Part shown: piece after piece, positions 41,376-49,779 of the stretch
Numbering within the stretch: position 1 is the stretch's first letter
Layout of the letters: the number at the start of each line of letters is the position of its first letter
From: CAVTWS01 sp963738445
Lineage (GTDB): Bacteria; Actinomycetota; Acidimicrobiia; Acidimicrobiales; SHLQ01
Assembly (NCBI GenBank): GCA_963738445.1
Contig: CAVTWS010000012.1
Location: 410,128 to 474,127, forward strand
DNA: 64,000 bases
Reading direction: 5' to 3'
Notes under the pieces: model-generated
Database searches by the model: none
The model's input: only the letters and a program-made list of their open reading frames with translations
Told to the model about the DNA's origin: nothing
Translations under genes and position numbers: made by a program

Positions 41376-42210
41376 GGGACCTCCCGGGATCATGGGGCAC
41401 CGTTTCGGTGCCGGGATCATGGGGCACCGTTTCGGTGCCGGGATCATGGGGCACCGTTTCGGTGCCGGGATCATGGGGCACCGTTTCGGTGCCGGTGAAC
41501 GCCAGCTCATCGGGCCGGCACAGGTAGCGGAGGGCCGGCAGCCGCACGGCGCCTCGCCCGGCGACTGCGGCCACCGGGTGGTACGGATCGAGCCGCGGTT
41601 GACCCCACCACGAGGCGTCGAACGAGATCACACGTGCGGCCAGGCGCTCGACCTCGTCGAGATCGACCGTGTTCTCGGTCTGGACGAGTCGCAACCCGTT
41701 CGGGGTGTGCGCGAGGTTCAACGTGTCGGTGAGCTGGAAATCCGGGCGTGACAGCGGTGTCCCTCCGGTGGCGACCAGATCGAGCACCACGGCACCGTCG
41801 ATGACGACCTTCAGCGTCGTGGCGTCATAACGCCGGTCGATGTCCACCTCGGCGACGGTCGTCGGGAAACCCCAACCGGAGGCCAACGCCGCGGCAGCCT
41901 CTGGCGAGTCGACCACCATCCGCGTGCTCAGACCCCGAGGCCGCACGCCGCTCCGGCAACCGATCCGCACGAAGGCCGTCGAGAACGTCCCCCACGGCGA
42001 CGCGTTCACCTGCCAGGCGACGACCGTGGCGGTGGGCGGGTTCGTCGGGTGCAGACCCGGCGGGAGCATCTCCGCCCGACCGGCGTAGCGGAGCTCGAAG
42101 AGCGCGTGGACCACGACCGTGTCGGCCATCACCACGGGCGCGACTGCGAGCGAGGTCATCGTCGCCGAGTGACCCGCCAGCTCCGAACCGGGGGTCGATC
42201 CGCTCAGCAT
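41368..42210 (-). CDS. Acetoacetate decarboxylase-like (ADC superfamily) protein with repeat tail
   Basis: A 280-residue protein. LPPGLHPTNPPTATVVAWQV and GTFSTAFVRIGCRSGVRPRG resemble the ADC fold, in which a Lys in a GFPKK segment forms a Schiff base; here the equivalent stretch reads GWGFPTTVAEVD, so the catalytic Lys appears absent. The last residues are four copies of TETVPHDPG encoded by the 27-bp repeat. The start overlaps the LLM stop by 7 nt and the end overlaps the cupin start, so it is translationally coupled to both. A non-decarboxylating binding or enol-modifying role is possible. Confidence 0.62.
   Translation of the reverse strand: MLSGSTPGSELAGHSATMTSLAVAPVVMADTVVVHALFELRYAGRAEMLPPGLHPTNPPTATVVAWQVNASPWGTFSTAFVRIGCRSGVRPRGLSTRMVVDSPEAAAALASGWGFPTTVAEVDIDRRYDATTLKVVIDGAVVLDLVATGGTPLSRPDFQLTDTLNLAHTPNGLRLVQTENTVDLDEVERLAARVISFDASWWGQPRLDPYHPVAAVAGRGAVRLPALRYLCRPDELAFTGTETVPHDPGTETVPHDPGTETVPHDPGTETVPHDPGRSHA
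41384..41491 (-). repeat. 27-bp tandem repeat, four exact copies, each with a 7-bp hairpin
   Basis: Copies are at 41384, 41411, 41438 and 41465. Read on the minus strand each holds GGCACCGAAACGGTGCC, a perfect 7-bp stem with an AAA loop, then a CCATGATCC spacer. It forms the last 36 repeat residues (TETVPHDPG four times) of the upstream gene and ends just before the cupin ribosome binding site, so it may act in the mRNA. Confidence 0.95.
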
Positions 42211-43310
42211 GGCTGCGCCCCGCGGCCCGATGTCCCGACGAAATGGGGCATGACGTCACGGGCGAACGTCCGCATGCTCTCGAGCACGGCGGGTTGGTCG
42301 ATCACCTCGGCCGAGTTCAACAAGAAGTTCATGCCATCGACACCGATCGACTCCCAACGTTTGATGACCTCGACGATCCGGTCCGGATCGCCGACGCAGA
42401 TGCCTTCGGGGATGCCCCGGGGATCCGCCGGGCTGGCCCGATCCGACCCCGCACCCGGCGCCAGGTTGCCGAGCGAGCGGTAGGCAGGGGTCGGATACGC
42501 CTCGCGCGTCCAGAGCAGGTGAGCGTTGTGCAGTCCGAAGTTGCCGACCATCCCCATGCCGACCTGGGCCGCCACGTCGGGATCGGGGTGGCAGTAGAGG
42601 AAGTTGAGGGTGGTGACCTGGTCGTTGACGACCGAGCTCACGGGATCGCACGACTGGATGCGTCGGTGGTACGCGTTCGTGCGTCGCTCCTGCTCGCCGT
42701 ATCCGGCCGCCGCCACACCGAGGCAGCCGAGGCCCCGCTCGGCGGCATCGAGCTCGGTTCCGGCGCTGGTCACCGTCACCCAGAGCGGCGGATGGGGATC
42801 CTGCACGGGATTGGGCAGCACGTACCGTTCGGGCATCGAGAAGCAGGAGCCGTCCCACGAGACCGGTTCGCGTTTCCACAGGTGCGGGAGCGCCCGGACG
42901 AACTCGTCCCACGTCCGTTTGGTGAGGTCGGGATCGGCACCGAAGCCGCCGAGCTCGGTCCAGGTCGACGATCGCGCCGTGCCCAACTCGAGGCGCCCGC
43001 GGCTGATGATGTCGAGCGCCGCCGCCCGCTCGGCGACCCGCACCGGGTGGTTCATCTCGGGGACGCAGACGACGGCACCGTGGCCGATGCGGATCCGGCT
43101 CGTCTGGGCGGCGATCGCCGCCAGGATCACTTCGGGCGCGGACGAGTGCGAGTACTCCTCGAGGAAGTGGTGCTCGACCACCCAGGTCCAGTCGAAGCCG
43201 AGCTCGTCGGCCAATCGAGCCTGTTCCAGGCTGTTGTGCCACACCGCCGACTCGACGTCAGCCGAGAACGGCCGGGGGGTCGACAGCTCGAAGAAGATCC
43301 CGAATCGCAC
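42204..43310 (-). CDS. LLM-class flavin-dependent oxidoreductase
   Basis: A 368-residue luciferase-like TIM barrel that would use FMN or F420 to oxygenate or oxidise a substrate. Landmarks are VRFGIFFELSTPRPFS, WTWVVEHHFLEEYSHSSAPE with the luciferase EHHF motif, IGHGAVVCVPEMNHPVRVAE and GRLELGTARSSTWTELGGFG. The GTG at 43310 is chosen because the GAGGAG upstream lies inside the longer form starting at 43328. It is the third gene of the minus-strand operon and overlaps the ADC-like gene by 7 nt. Confidence 0.85.
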   Translation of the reverse strand: MRFGIFFELSTPRPFSADVESAVWHNSLEQARLADELGFDWTWVVEHHFLEEYSHSSAPEVILAAIAAQTSRIRIGHGAVVCVPEMNHPVRVAERAAALDIISRGRLELGTARSSTWTELGGFGADPDLTKRTWDEFVRALPHLWKREPVSWDGSCFSMPERYVLPNPVQDPHPPLWVTVTSAGTELDAAERGLGCLGVAAAGYGEQERRTNAYHRRIQSCDPVSSVVNDQVTTLNFLYCHPDPDVAAQVGMGMVGNFGLHNAHLLWTREAYPTPAYRSLGNLAPGAGSDRASPADPRGIPEGICVGDPDRIVEVIKRWESIGVDGMNFLLNSAEVIDQPAVLESMRTFARDVMPHFVGTSGRGAQPC

Positions 43311-43328
43311 CTGCCGCTCTCCTCGCAC

Positions 43329-44111
43329 TCAGAGCGCGTACGAGTAGCCGCCGTTGAGCGGATACACCTGGCCGGTGATCCACCCGGCGCCTTCCGAGGC
43401 CAGGAAGGACACGAAGTGCGCCACCTCGGCGGGCTCCCCGAAACGGCGCACGGGATATCGCTTGAGCGCCTTGGCGACTCGTTCGCCGTCCTGGGGACCC
43501 TCCTGCCGCCACAGCGTGCCGAGGGCGATGCAGTTCGCGGTGACGCCGTCGGGGCCGACCTCGCTCGCCAGACTGCGCATGAACCCCATCGATCCGGCCT
43601 TGGCGGCGGCGTACCCCGTCAGCAACGGATCGCCGGTACGACCGGAATCCGACACGATGGTGATCACCCGGCCCCAACCGTTGTCGACCATGTCCTTCAC
43701 GAACGCCCCGGTCACGAGCATCGTGGCTTCCAATCCGAGGCGGATCCAGGGACGCCAGTCGTCGGGTCCGCAGTCGACGAACTTCTTGAGCATCGACACC
43801 GTGCCGTCGAACAGTCCCGGCGGCAGACCGGCGTTGTTCACGACGACGTCGACCGAGCCGAGCTCGGCTTTGACCTCGGCGGCCATGGCGGCGACGGCGG
43901 CCGGGTCGGTGATGTCGGCCTGAACGCCGAACCCCCTCGATCCGGCGGCGTCGATCGCCTTGGCGGCCTCGGCCGACCGGTCGCCGTCGATGTCGACGAT
44001 GGCGATGGCCTTCGCCCCGTGACCGGCGAGCGTGGTGGCGATGGTGGTACCGACCAGACCGGCGCCGGTGACGAACACCGTGCGGCCCCTGAGGGAGAGC
44101 GCATCCTGCAT
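43329..44111 (-). CDS. Short-chain dehydrogenase/reductase (SDR)
   Basis: A 260-residue SDR. The cofactor motif is VFVTGAGLVGTTIATTLAG, with VDIDGDRS marking NAD preference. VVNNAGLPPG is the NNAG strand; the catalytic Ser is in TIVSDSGRTG and YAAAKAG provides YxxxK. The C-terminal GWITGQVYPLNGGYSYAL is typical. The ATG at 44111 has GGGGG upstream. It is the second gene of the operon headed by the OMP-decarboxylase-like protein, 38 bp behind it. Confidence 0.88.
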   Translation of the reverse strand: MQDALSLRGRTVFVTGAGLVGTTIATTLAGHGAKAIAIVDIDGDRSAEAAKAIDAAGSRGFGVQADITDPAAVAAMAAEVKAELGSVDVVVNNAGLPPGLFDGTVSMLKKFVDCGPDDWRPWIRLGLEATMLVTGAFVKDMVDNGWGRVITIVSDSGRTGDPLLTGYAAAKAGSMGFMRSLASEVGPDGVTANCIALGTLWRQEGPQDGERVAKALKRYPVRRFGEPAEVAHFVSFLASEGAGWITGQVYPLNGGYSYAL

Positions 44112-44149
44112 GCCCCCACTACAGCACGTCCGCCGACGTGCGAACGTCA

Positions 44150-44920
44150 TCAGATCGCGGTCGAGCCCTTGCGGGACGGTCTCAGGGCCACCAACGCCTC
44201 ACGAACCAGCGCGCCATACCGGTCGAGCGCGGCGGCCGGATCCCGGGACCTCACGATCGGTACCCCGATGACCAGGCTGTCGACCCCGTTCGCCAACGCC
44301 ACCTCGGGCGTCACGATGCGGCGCTGCTCCCCCACCTCGTCATCAACGCTCCGGATGCCCGTGCCGTAGATCTTGAGGTGCCGGGTGGTGGGATCGTCGT
44401 GGACGACCCACGCGTCGGCCGCGGCGCACATCACCGAGGTGCAGCCGGCGTCCGCGGCGATCCGAGCGAACCGGTGCACGACGTCATCGGGGTCGGCGCC
44501 GTGCATCTCCTGGTAGTCGTCGACGCTCCAGTTCGACGAGCTCAGGAACACCACGACCTCCGTGCGGGAGCCGGCGGCCTCCACCGCACTCGCCAGGCTC
44601 CGGCCGCCGACGGCGTAGTGCACGGTGACGAACTCGGGGGCGTGGATGGGCGCCGACCGGTCGCCGCGGAGGAGCCGGATGTCGGCCGCCAGGTTCTCGG
44701 GATGGTCATCGACGAAACGAGCGTCGTAGAAGAGTTGGCGGGCGCGGTGGTTGCGGACGAAGTCGAACGCCCGGCCCGGGGGCATGCGCTGGACCAGGTG
44801 GCTGGAGATCTTCACACACCCGACCCGGGACAGAACCTTGTGGCCGACGTGCAACATGTCGAACACCGAGGTCTGGTCGATGGCCAGCACCAGTCGGTCG
44901 AACACATCGCGCTCTCGCAC
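44150..44920 (-). CDS. Orotidine 5'-phosphate decarboxylase/HUMPS-superfamily protein, catalytic Lys replaced
   Basis: A 256-residue TIM barrel. LVLAIDQTSVFDMLHVGHKV, GCVKISSHLV, FVTVHYAVGG, IYGTGIRSVDDEVGEQRRIV and DSLVIGVPIVRSRDP align with strands of OMP decarboxylase, including the phosphate-binding IG(x)PI. The core DxKxxD reads DARFVD, so the proton-donating Lys is Arg. True OMP decarboxylation is therefore doubtful; another phosphosugar-type lyase or isomerase is likely. The GTG at 44920 is fixed by TATGAT 6 nt upstream (leaderless); an ATG at 44959 would precede that promoter. It heads the five-gene operon. Confidence 0.8.
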   Translation of the reverse strand: MRERDVFDRLVLAIDQTSVFDMLHVGHKVLSRVGCVKISSHLVQRMPPGRAFDFVRNHRARQLFYDARFVDDHPENLAADIRLLRGDRSAPIHAPEFVTVHYAVGGRSLASAVEAAGSRTEVVVFLSSSNWSVDDYQEMHGADPDDVVHRFARIAADAGCTSVMCAAADAWVVHDDPTTRHLKIYGTGIRSVDDEVGEQRRIVTPEVALANGVDSLVIGVPIVRSRDPAAALDRYGALVREALVALRPSRKGSTAI

Positions 44921-44926
44921 CCGGGG

Positions 44927-44932
44927 ATCATA
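44927..44932 (-). promoter_or_regulatory. -10 box TATGAT, leaderless start predicted
   Basis: On the minus strand TATGAT is followed by CCCCGG and the GTG at 44920. It is the closest match to the -10 consensus in the window and defines the operon start. Confidence 0.65.
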
Positions 44933-45096
44933 CGACGGGCATCGCGCCGGTCCGGACATGTGGGGGTCGCCCCGCCGCATCCACGACCTCTGCGGACGGT
45001 CACTCGCTTGCGTCCCGCATGGGGAGAGCAGGATCATCGGGTATCTTCGACAGGCTCTGGAACGCGCCCGCACCAGCGGGCAGGATCTCTCCCTCT

Positions 45097-47061
45097 GTGT
45101 CACCGCTTCCCCTCCCTTCGCGGCGCGCCTACGTGCCGGCTCTCGACGGCCTCCGCGCCGGAGCGGTGCTGGCCGTACTGGCCTACCACCTCGACGCCCC
45201 CTGGGCTCGCGGCGGCTACCTCGGCGTCGACATCTTCTTCGTGCTCTCGGGCTACCTGATCACGGGGTTGCTCGTCGACGAGGTCGAGCAATCGGGTCGG
45301 GTCGATCTCGTGGCGTTCTGGTCCCGTCGCCTCCGGCGCCTGCTTCCGGCGCTCGTCGTCACGATCGCCGTCCTCCTCGCGTGGGCGCTGTGGTGGGCCG
45401 ATCCCGTGGCGCGGGCTCGATTCCGGGGCGACGGCCTGGCCAGTCTGCTGTACGTCGCCAACTGGCGATTCATCAACACGGACGCCTCGTACTTCGACAG
45501 CTTCGCGTCCGGGAATCCCCTGACCCACCTGTGGAGCCTGGCGATCGAGGAGCAGTTCTACCTCGTCTGGCCGATCGTGCTCATCGGGCTCACGCGCGTC
45601 GCCCGCACCCCGGAACGGGTGCGACGTTTCCTCGCCATCGGTTGCGGCGTCGGCGTCATCGTGTCGGCGGCGTTGATGGCCGGCCTGTACTCCGGCGGCG
45701 ACGCCTCTCGCGTGTACTACGGCACCGACACCCACGCCTTCGGGCTGCTCATCGGAGCGCTCGGATCCGTGCTCCCCCACCCACTGCGTTTCCGCCGTCC
45801 GGCGGCGCTGGCCAGCCTCGCCTCGCTCCTCGCCCTCGTGGGCGCGATCGTGTTCCTCCGCGACGACAGCGCGTTCGCCTACCGCGGTGGCATCGCGCTC
45901 GCCGCCCTGTGCGCGCTTCCGCTGGTGATGGGTGCATCCGTTCCGGGGCTGGTTCGCCAGGTCTTCTCGTGGAAGCCGCTGGTCCAGATCGGCCGGGTGA
46001 GCTACGGCCTGTACCTGTGGCACTGGCCCGTGATCATCGTGCTCGACGAGTCCGAGACGGGGTGGAACGGCCCCGCGTTGCTGATCCTGCGACTGGCAGT
46101 CATCGCCGGACTCACCACCCTGTCGTTCCTGCTGATCGAGCAACCGATCCGTCAGCGACGAGTCGCCCGGTCGGTGATCACGGCCGGTCCGGCCGCCCTG
46201 ACCTGCGGAGCGTTGCTCGCGGTCGGGTTGTTCTCGGTCGACGCCTCGCCGACGGTCTATGCGTCACCGATCGACATCAGCAGCCTCACGTCGACCACTG
46301 TCGGCGCTGCCGAGGGCTCCGACGTCCTCGCCGCGACCGTCGAGGCACCACCAGCCCGACCGGCGGTCTTCGTCGTCGGCGACTCGACCGGGGCCGCGCT
46401 GCTGCTCGGGTTGCCCGACGCCGGTGAGGACATCGGGGTCGACGTGATCCCGGGCGCGGTGGTTCCCGGCGCCGCCGACACGTTCTGCCCGCTCGATCTG
46501 AGCACCGGCGAGCTCCGACTCGCCGATGGCTCCACCACTTCCGGGGTCATCGATCCGCTGTGCGACTGGTCGCAGATGTGGCCGACCGTGCTGGATCACC
46601 TCGACGTGCAGGTGTCGCTGATGGTCTTCGGCATGTGGGATTCGTTCTCCCGCCGGGTCGACGGGCAGTGGCTGGAGGCGGGCTCCGCCTCCTGGCGCGA
46701 CCACATGGTGTCCCAGACGATCTGCGCCATCAGCGTGCTGAGCTCGGAGGGCGCCCGGGTGGGCATCTTGCTCGTACCACCGTCGCCCAACCTGCCCGAA
46801 GCGAATGCGGCGGCCCTGAACGAGGTCTACGCCGAGGCCGTCGCCGCCCTGCCGGACCGTTCGTTCCTCGTCGATGTCGGTGACGAGGTCACCGCCCACC
46901 CGGACTGGCGATGGGACGGCACGCACTACACGCCCGAGGGTGCGGACGAGTTGGCGCCCACCGTGTTGAACGAGGTCCGCAACGCAGTCCGCCAGGGTCC
47001 GATCGAGACCCGGGAACCGCCCCCGTGGTGCCCGAATCGGGCTGGTCTCGTCGCACCCTGA
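45097..47061 (+). CDS. Membrane acyltransferase (AT3) with SGNH-like extracytoplasmic domain
   Basis: A 654-residue OafA-type O-acetyltransferase, modifying surface sugars or lipids. The AT3 domain starts YVPALDGLRAGAVLAVLAYH, with LGVDIFFVLSGYLITGLL, then SLAIEEQFYLVWPI and YGLYLWHWPVII, and about ten membrane segments to residue 375. The C-terminal SGNH-like hydrolase domain has FVVGDSTGAALLLG, MWDSFSRR and WDGTHYTPEG (Asp-His). TATCTT at 45042-45047 is a likely -10 box, so the GTG at 45097 is preferred to the earlier ATG at 45019. It is transcribed alone, away from the minus-strand operon. Confidence 0.88.
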   Translation: MSPLPLPSRRAYVPALDGLRAGAVLAVLAYHLDAPWARGGYLGVDIFFVLSGYLITGLLVDEVEQSGRVDLVAFWSRRLRRLLPALVVTIAVLLAWALWWADPVARARFRGDGLASLLYVANWRFINTDASYFDSFASGNPLTHLWSLAIEEQFYLVWPIVLIGLTRVARTPERVRRFLAIGCGVGVIVSAALMAGLYSGGDASRVYYGTDTHAFGLLIGALGSVLPHPLRFRRPAALASLASLLALVGAIVFLRDDSAFAYRGGIALAALCALPLVMGASVPGLVRQVFSWKPLVQIGRVSYGLYLWHWPVIIVLDESETGWNGPALLILRLAVIAGLTTLSFLLIEQPIRQRRVARSVITAGPAALTCGALLAVGLFSVDASPTVYASPIDISSLTSTTVGAAEGSDVLAATVEAPPARPAVFVVGDSTGAALLLGLPDAGEDIGVDVIPGAVVPGAADTFCPLDLSTGELRLADGSTTSGVIDPLCDWSQMWPTVLDHLDVQVSLMVFGMWDSFSRRVDGQWLEAGSASWRDHMVSQTICAISVLSSEGARVGILLVPPSPNLPEANAAALNEVYAEAVAALPDRSFLVDVGDEVTAHPDWRWDGTHYTPEGADELAPTVLNEVRNAVRQGPIETREPPPWCPNRAGLVAP

Positions 47062-47069
47062 CCACCCAT

Positions 47070-47086
47070 CGCCCCAGTGCGGGGCG
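47070..47086 (+). terminator. Short hairpin after the acyltransferase gene
   Basis: CGCCCC-AGTGC-GGGGCG forms a 6-bp GC stem 9 nt after the stop codon. It lies 31 nt before the next promoter. No U-tract. Confidence 0.4.
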
Positions 47087-47116
47087 GGCAACTGGTAGGC
47101 GGGCGACCCGACGACG

Positions 47117-47122
47117 TACGTT
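47117..47122 (+). promoter_or_regulatory. -10 box TACGTT, leaderless start predicted
   Basis: TACGTT lies 7 nt before the ATG at 47130 and no Shine-Dalgarno sequence is present. Confidence 0.5.
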
Positions 47123-47129
47123 CGCGCCC

Positions 47130-47927
47130 ATGCTTGATGCCATCGTGGAACGTGACGGTCATGTCATGACCATCACCATGAACCGTCCCCATCGCATGAA
47201 CGCGCTCTCGGGCGCCATGCTCATCCGCATGTACGACGCCTACGAGGAGGCGTCGAACGACCCGGATGTCCGGTGCATCATCGTGACCGGGTCAGGCGGG
47301 AACTTCTGCGCCGGCGCGGACCTCCGGGCCATGAGTGGCGACGCCGCCGACGGCGACCCCATGGACACGCAGGCTCGGATGGCTGCGGACCCCGACATCG
47401 TCTACAAGGCGCTCTTCCGTCACTACCGTCCGAAGAAGCCGATCATCGCCGCGGTGGAAGGCGTGGCCATCGCCGGTGGCACCGAGATCCTCCAGGCCAT
47501 GGAGATCCGGGTCGCCGGTGAAACCGCCCGTTTCGGGGTGTCCGAGGCCCGGTGGTCGCTCTACCCGATGGGCGGATCGGCGGTGCGGCTCCCCCGCCAG
47601 ATCCCGTACACCCACGCGGCCGAGATCCTGCTCACCGGCAAGCACCTCACGGCCGAGGAGGCGCTCCAGGTCGGCTTGATCGGCCACGTCGTCCCGGACG
47701 GCACCGCACTCGACAAGGCCCGCGAGATCGCCGCCGTGGTCGCCGCCAACGGACCCCTGTCGGTCGAGGCGATCACCCGCACGCTGCACGAATGCGACGG
47801 CATGGAGCTCGACGAGGCGCTGCGTCACGAGTGGGAGTACGGCCAGGCCGTCTTCCGCAGCGACGACGCCAAGGAGGGCCCCCTCGCCTTCGCTCAGAAG
47901 CGCACCCCCCACTTCAAACGCGCCTGA
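47130..47927 (+). CDS. Enoyl-CoA hydratase/isomerase (crotonase family, EchA-like)
   Basis: A 265-residue crotonase acting on acyl-CoA thioesters. NFCAGADLRAM and GVAIAGGTEILQAMEIRVAG form the oxyanion hole. In RFGVSEARWSLYPMGGSAVR the Glu of SEAR matches one catalytic Glu of hydratase, while the second Glu position is within YPMGGS and is absent, as in several actinobacterial EchA proteins. The start is set by a -10 box 7 nt upstream. It stands alone between the acyltransferase and a convergent SnoaL gene. Confidence 0.88.
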   Translation: MLDAIVERDGHVMTITMNRPHRMNALSGAMLIRMYDAYEEASNDPDVRCIIVTGSGGNFCAGADLRAMSGDAADGDPMDTQARMAADPDIVYKALFRHYRPKKPIIAAVEGVAIAGGTEILQAMEIRVAGETARFGVSEARWSLYPMGGSAVRLPRQIPYTHAAEILLTGKHLTAEEALQVGLIGHVVPDGTALDKAREIAAVVAANGPLSVEAITRTLHECDGMELDEALRHEWEYGQAVFRSDDAKEGPLAFAQKRTPHFKRA

Positions 47928-48017
47928 CCCCAAGTCGAACTGGGCGCGCGCACGCCGACACCCCGTGTCGCCCGGCGCCCGCAGGTCAGTGGGGGTGAGG
48001 AGGAAGAGCCAGGAGGG

Positions 48018-48947
48018 TCAGGAGGAGGGGATGACGCCACCGGCGGCGATCCAGGCGGTGATGACGTCCTGGGCCTCGCGGGGGTTGTAGACGTCTTCCT
48101 CGTAGCTCCACTTGCCGTTGCCGGCGTAGTGGAGGATCACGTGGACGTCGAACCCGTAGGTCGTGTCGCCGCCGGTGGGATCGGGCAGCACGTTCGGGAT
48201 CAGTGCGTTGATCCGGTTGCCCTCGATGTGGTGCCAGGCGACAGGGAACTCCATGCTCGGAAAGGGTTGCATCACCCCGTTGATCCAGTCCCGGATCTCC
48301 TGCTGCCCGTTGAAGGCGCCGTAGTGGTGCTCGCGGTAGCGGGCGTCGTCGGTGAACTGATCGGCCCACTGGTTCCAGTCGCCAGTGGCGACGGCGAGGC
48401 GGCCCCGCTCCCGGTACGCCTGGAACTCCCGCTCGACCTCGTCGACCTGGTGCGGTGCCGTGGGCACCTCAGGCGCCCATTCCTCGATCCCTTTCAGCGA
48501 CCGGTCCTGGGGCGTGTGGCGTCGACCGCCCGCCGCGAGCCATTCACCGAAGACCCGTTCGGCGTCGGCCGGGTTGTAGAAGTCCGCCTCCCAGTCCCAA
48601 CGGCCGTCGCCGGCGTACTGGAGGATGGTGGTGTTGGGGAACTGGTAGCTGTGTCCCTCCCCGGCGGGGTCGGGCAGGTTGTTCCAGATGTAGAAGCCGA
48701 CGCGACCGGCCTCGGGATCGATCTGGTACCACTCGATCCACAGCGTCATCGACGCGTAGTCCGCCATCGTGGCCACGATCCACGGCTCGATCTCGGCCCG
48801 ACCGTGGAAGGTGCCCATGAAGTGCTCCTGGTACAGGGCGTCGTCGGTGAACAGGGCCGCCCACCCCGGCCAATCGTGCGTCTCGGCACCCCGCTGCCGA
48901 AATTCGGCGAACGCCTGCTCCAACTCGTCCCGGCTGTAGGCACCCAT
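48018..48947 (-). CDS. Tandem SnoaL-like (NTF2 superfamily) protein
   Basis: A 309-residue protein with two consecutive SnoaL-like cone domains. Repeat 1 (about 1-140) has DWPGWAALFTDDALYQEHF and GRAEIEPWIVATM; repeat 2 (about 170-300) has DWNQWADQFTDDARYREHHY and GQQEIRDWINGVM, so the duplication is obvious. Both repeats keep the Trp/Asp pattern and His at the pocket rim. SnoaL proteins are cyclases, hydratases or isomerases on polyketide or steroid-like substrates, or only bind ligands. ATG 48947 has GGGGGAG 7 nt upstream. Confidence 0.85.
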   Translation of the reverse strand: MGAYSRDELEQAFAEFRQRGAETHDWPGWAALFTDDALYQEHFMGTFHGRAEIEPWIVATMADYASMTLWIEWYQIDPEAGRVGFYIWNNLPDPAGEGHSYQFPNTTILQYAGDGRWDWEADFYNPADAERVFGEWLAAGGRRHTPQDRSLKGIEEWAPEVPTAPHQVDEVEREFQAYRERGRLAVATGDWNQWADQFTDDARYREHHYGAFNGQQEIRDWINGVMQPFPSMEFPVAWHHIEGNRINALIPNVLPDPTGGDTTYGFDVHVILHYAGNGKWSYEEDVYNPREAQDVITAWIAAGGVIPSS

Positions 48948-49176
48948 CGTCAACTCCCCCTGGTCACGTTCGCCCGGACACTACTCGGCGCGCCGTGAGG
49001 CGCCAGAAGGCGTCCGAGGCAGTCGACGACGTCGCGCGTCGCGGAGACAGATGTCGACCCTGCGCCGGTGTGGCTCGGCCATCCCGGCGCAGCAAGGGTG
49101 AGCGTCGGCGAAGCCGACGCCCCCAGAAACTCGCCCGAACGGAGGGAGCGAAGCGACCGAGTGAGGGTGATTCTCC
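48948..49176. other. Intergenic region with hairpin GCGTCGGC-GAA-GCCGACGC
   Basis: The 229-bp gap holds an 8-bp perfect stem with a GAA loop at 49102-49120, probably the terminator of the lipoprotein gene ending at 49177, and TACTCGGCGCGCCGTGA at 48982-48998, which recurs exactly at 49999-50015. I see no gene here. Confidence 0.6.
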
Positions 49177-49779
49177 TCAGAGGCCGGTGCCCTGGGCTGA
49201 TCCGGCGTACGGCGTCACGGTCGCGCCCTGGTCGTCGGTGGCGTAGAGCATGCACAACACCTCCTGGTCACCCTGCGCCCACGAATCCTCGGTCGGGGTG
49301 AGCGGCTGCACGTAGAACGAGGACGCGTTGTACTCGATGCCGACGAAATCGCTGAACGTGCTCCCGAGACACTCGTCCTGGGACTCCGTGTCGATCACCT
49401 CTTCGCCGGGGAAGGCACCATCGGCAAGATCGAAGGCGTGGAAGATCTCGAAGTCGTGGGGCGCCGCGCAGTCGAGTGTGCCCACGTCTTGGACGACGCC
49501 GCTGAGCAGCTCCGAGTTGAGGCAGTCGCCGACCGCGAGGTCGAAGACCGATGTCGTGTCCACGGAGGTGTCGACCTCGTCGGTCACCTCGTCATCGGTG
49601 GCCTCGTCGTCGGTCACCTCCTCATCGGTGGCCTCGTCGTCAGTGGACTGGTCGTCGGAGTTGTCCTCATCGGAGCTGTCACCACCTCCGAGGGTGACGT
49701 CGTCGTCATCGTCGCCGCACGATGCGGCCATCAGACCGAACACGGCGAGCAGAGCGAGCAACCATCGCATGGACTTCAT
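49177..49779 (-). CDS. Lipoprotein with septum-formation-like domain
   Basis: A 200-residue secreted lipoprotein. Signal WLLALLAVFGLMAASC gives a lipobox with Cys near 20, followed by an Asp/Glu/Thr linker that contains a 30-bp tandem duplication (49579-49638). The C-terminal domain, from FDLAVGDCLNSELL through APHDFEIFHAFDL to SWAQGDQEVLCMLY, has paired cysteines and matches the actinobacterial septum formation (PF13845-like) domain, of unknown biochemical role. The ATG at 49779 has AAGGAACC upstream; the frame remains open beyond, without a signal peptide. Confidence 0.75.
   Translation of the reverse strand: MKSMRWLLALLAVFGLMAASCGDDDDDVTLGGGDSSDEDNSDDQSTDDEATDEEVTDDEATDDEVTDEVDTSVDTTSVFDLAVGDCLNSELLSGVVQDVGTLDCAAPHDFEIFHAFDLADGAFPGEEVIDTESQDECLGSTFSDFVGIEYNASSFYVQPLTPTEDSWAQGDQEVLCMLYATDDQGATVTPYAGSAQGTGL

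Noticed and set aside
41384..41491. CRISPR array
   Set aside because: The units are directly adjacent without spacers, are translated in frame, and no cas gene is present.
44920..44959. Upstream ATG 44959 as start of the OMP-decarboxylase-like gene
   Set aside because: It would put the TATGAT -10 box inside the coding sequence; the GTG at 44920, 6 nt after that box, also matches the usual start of the fold.
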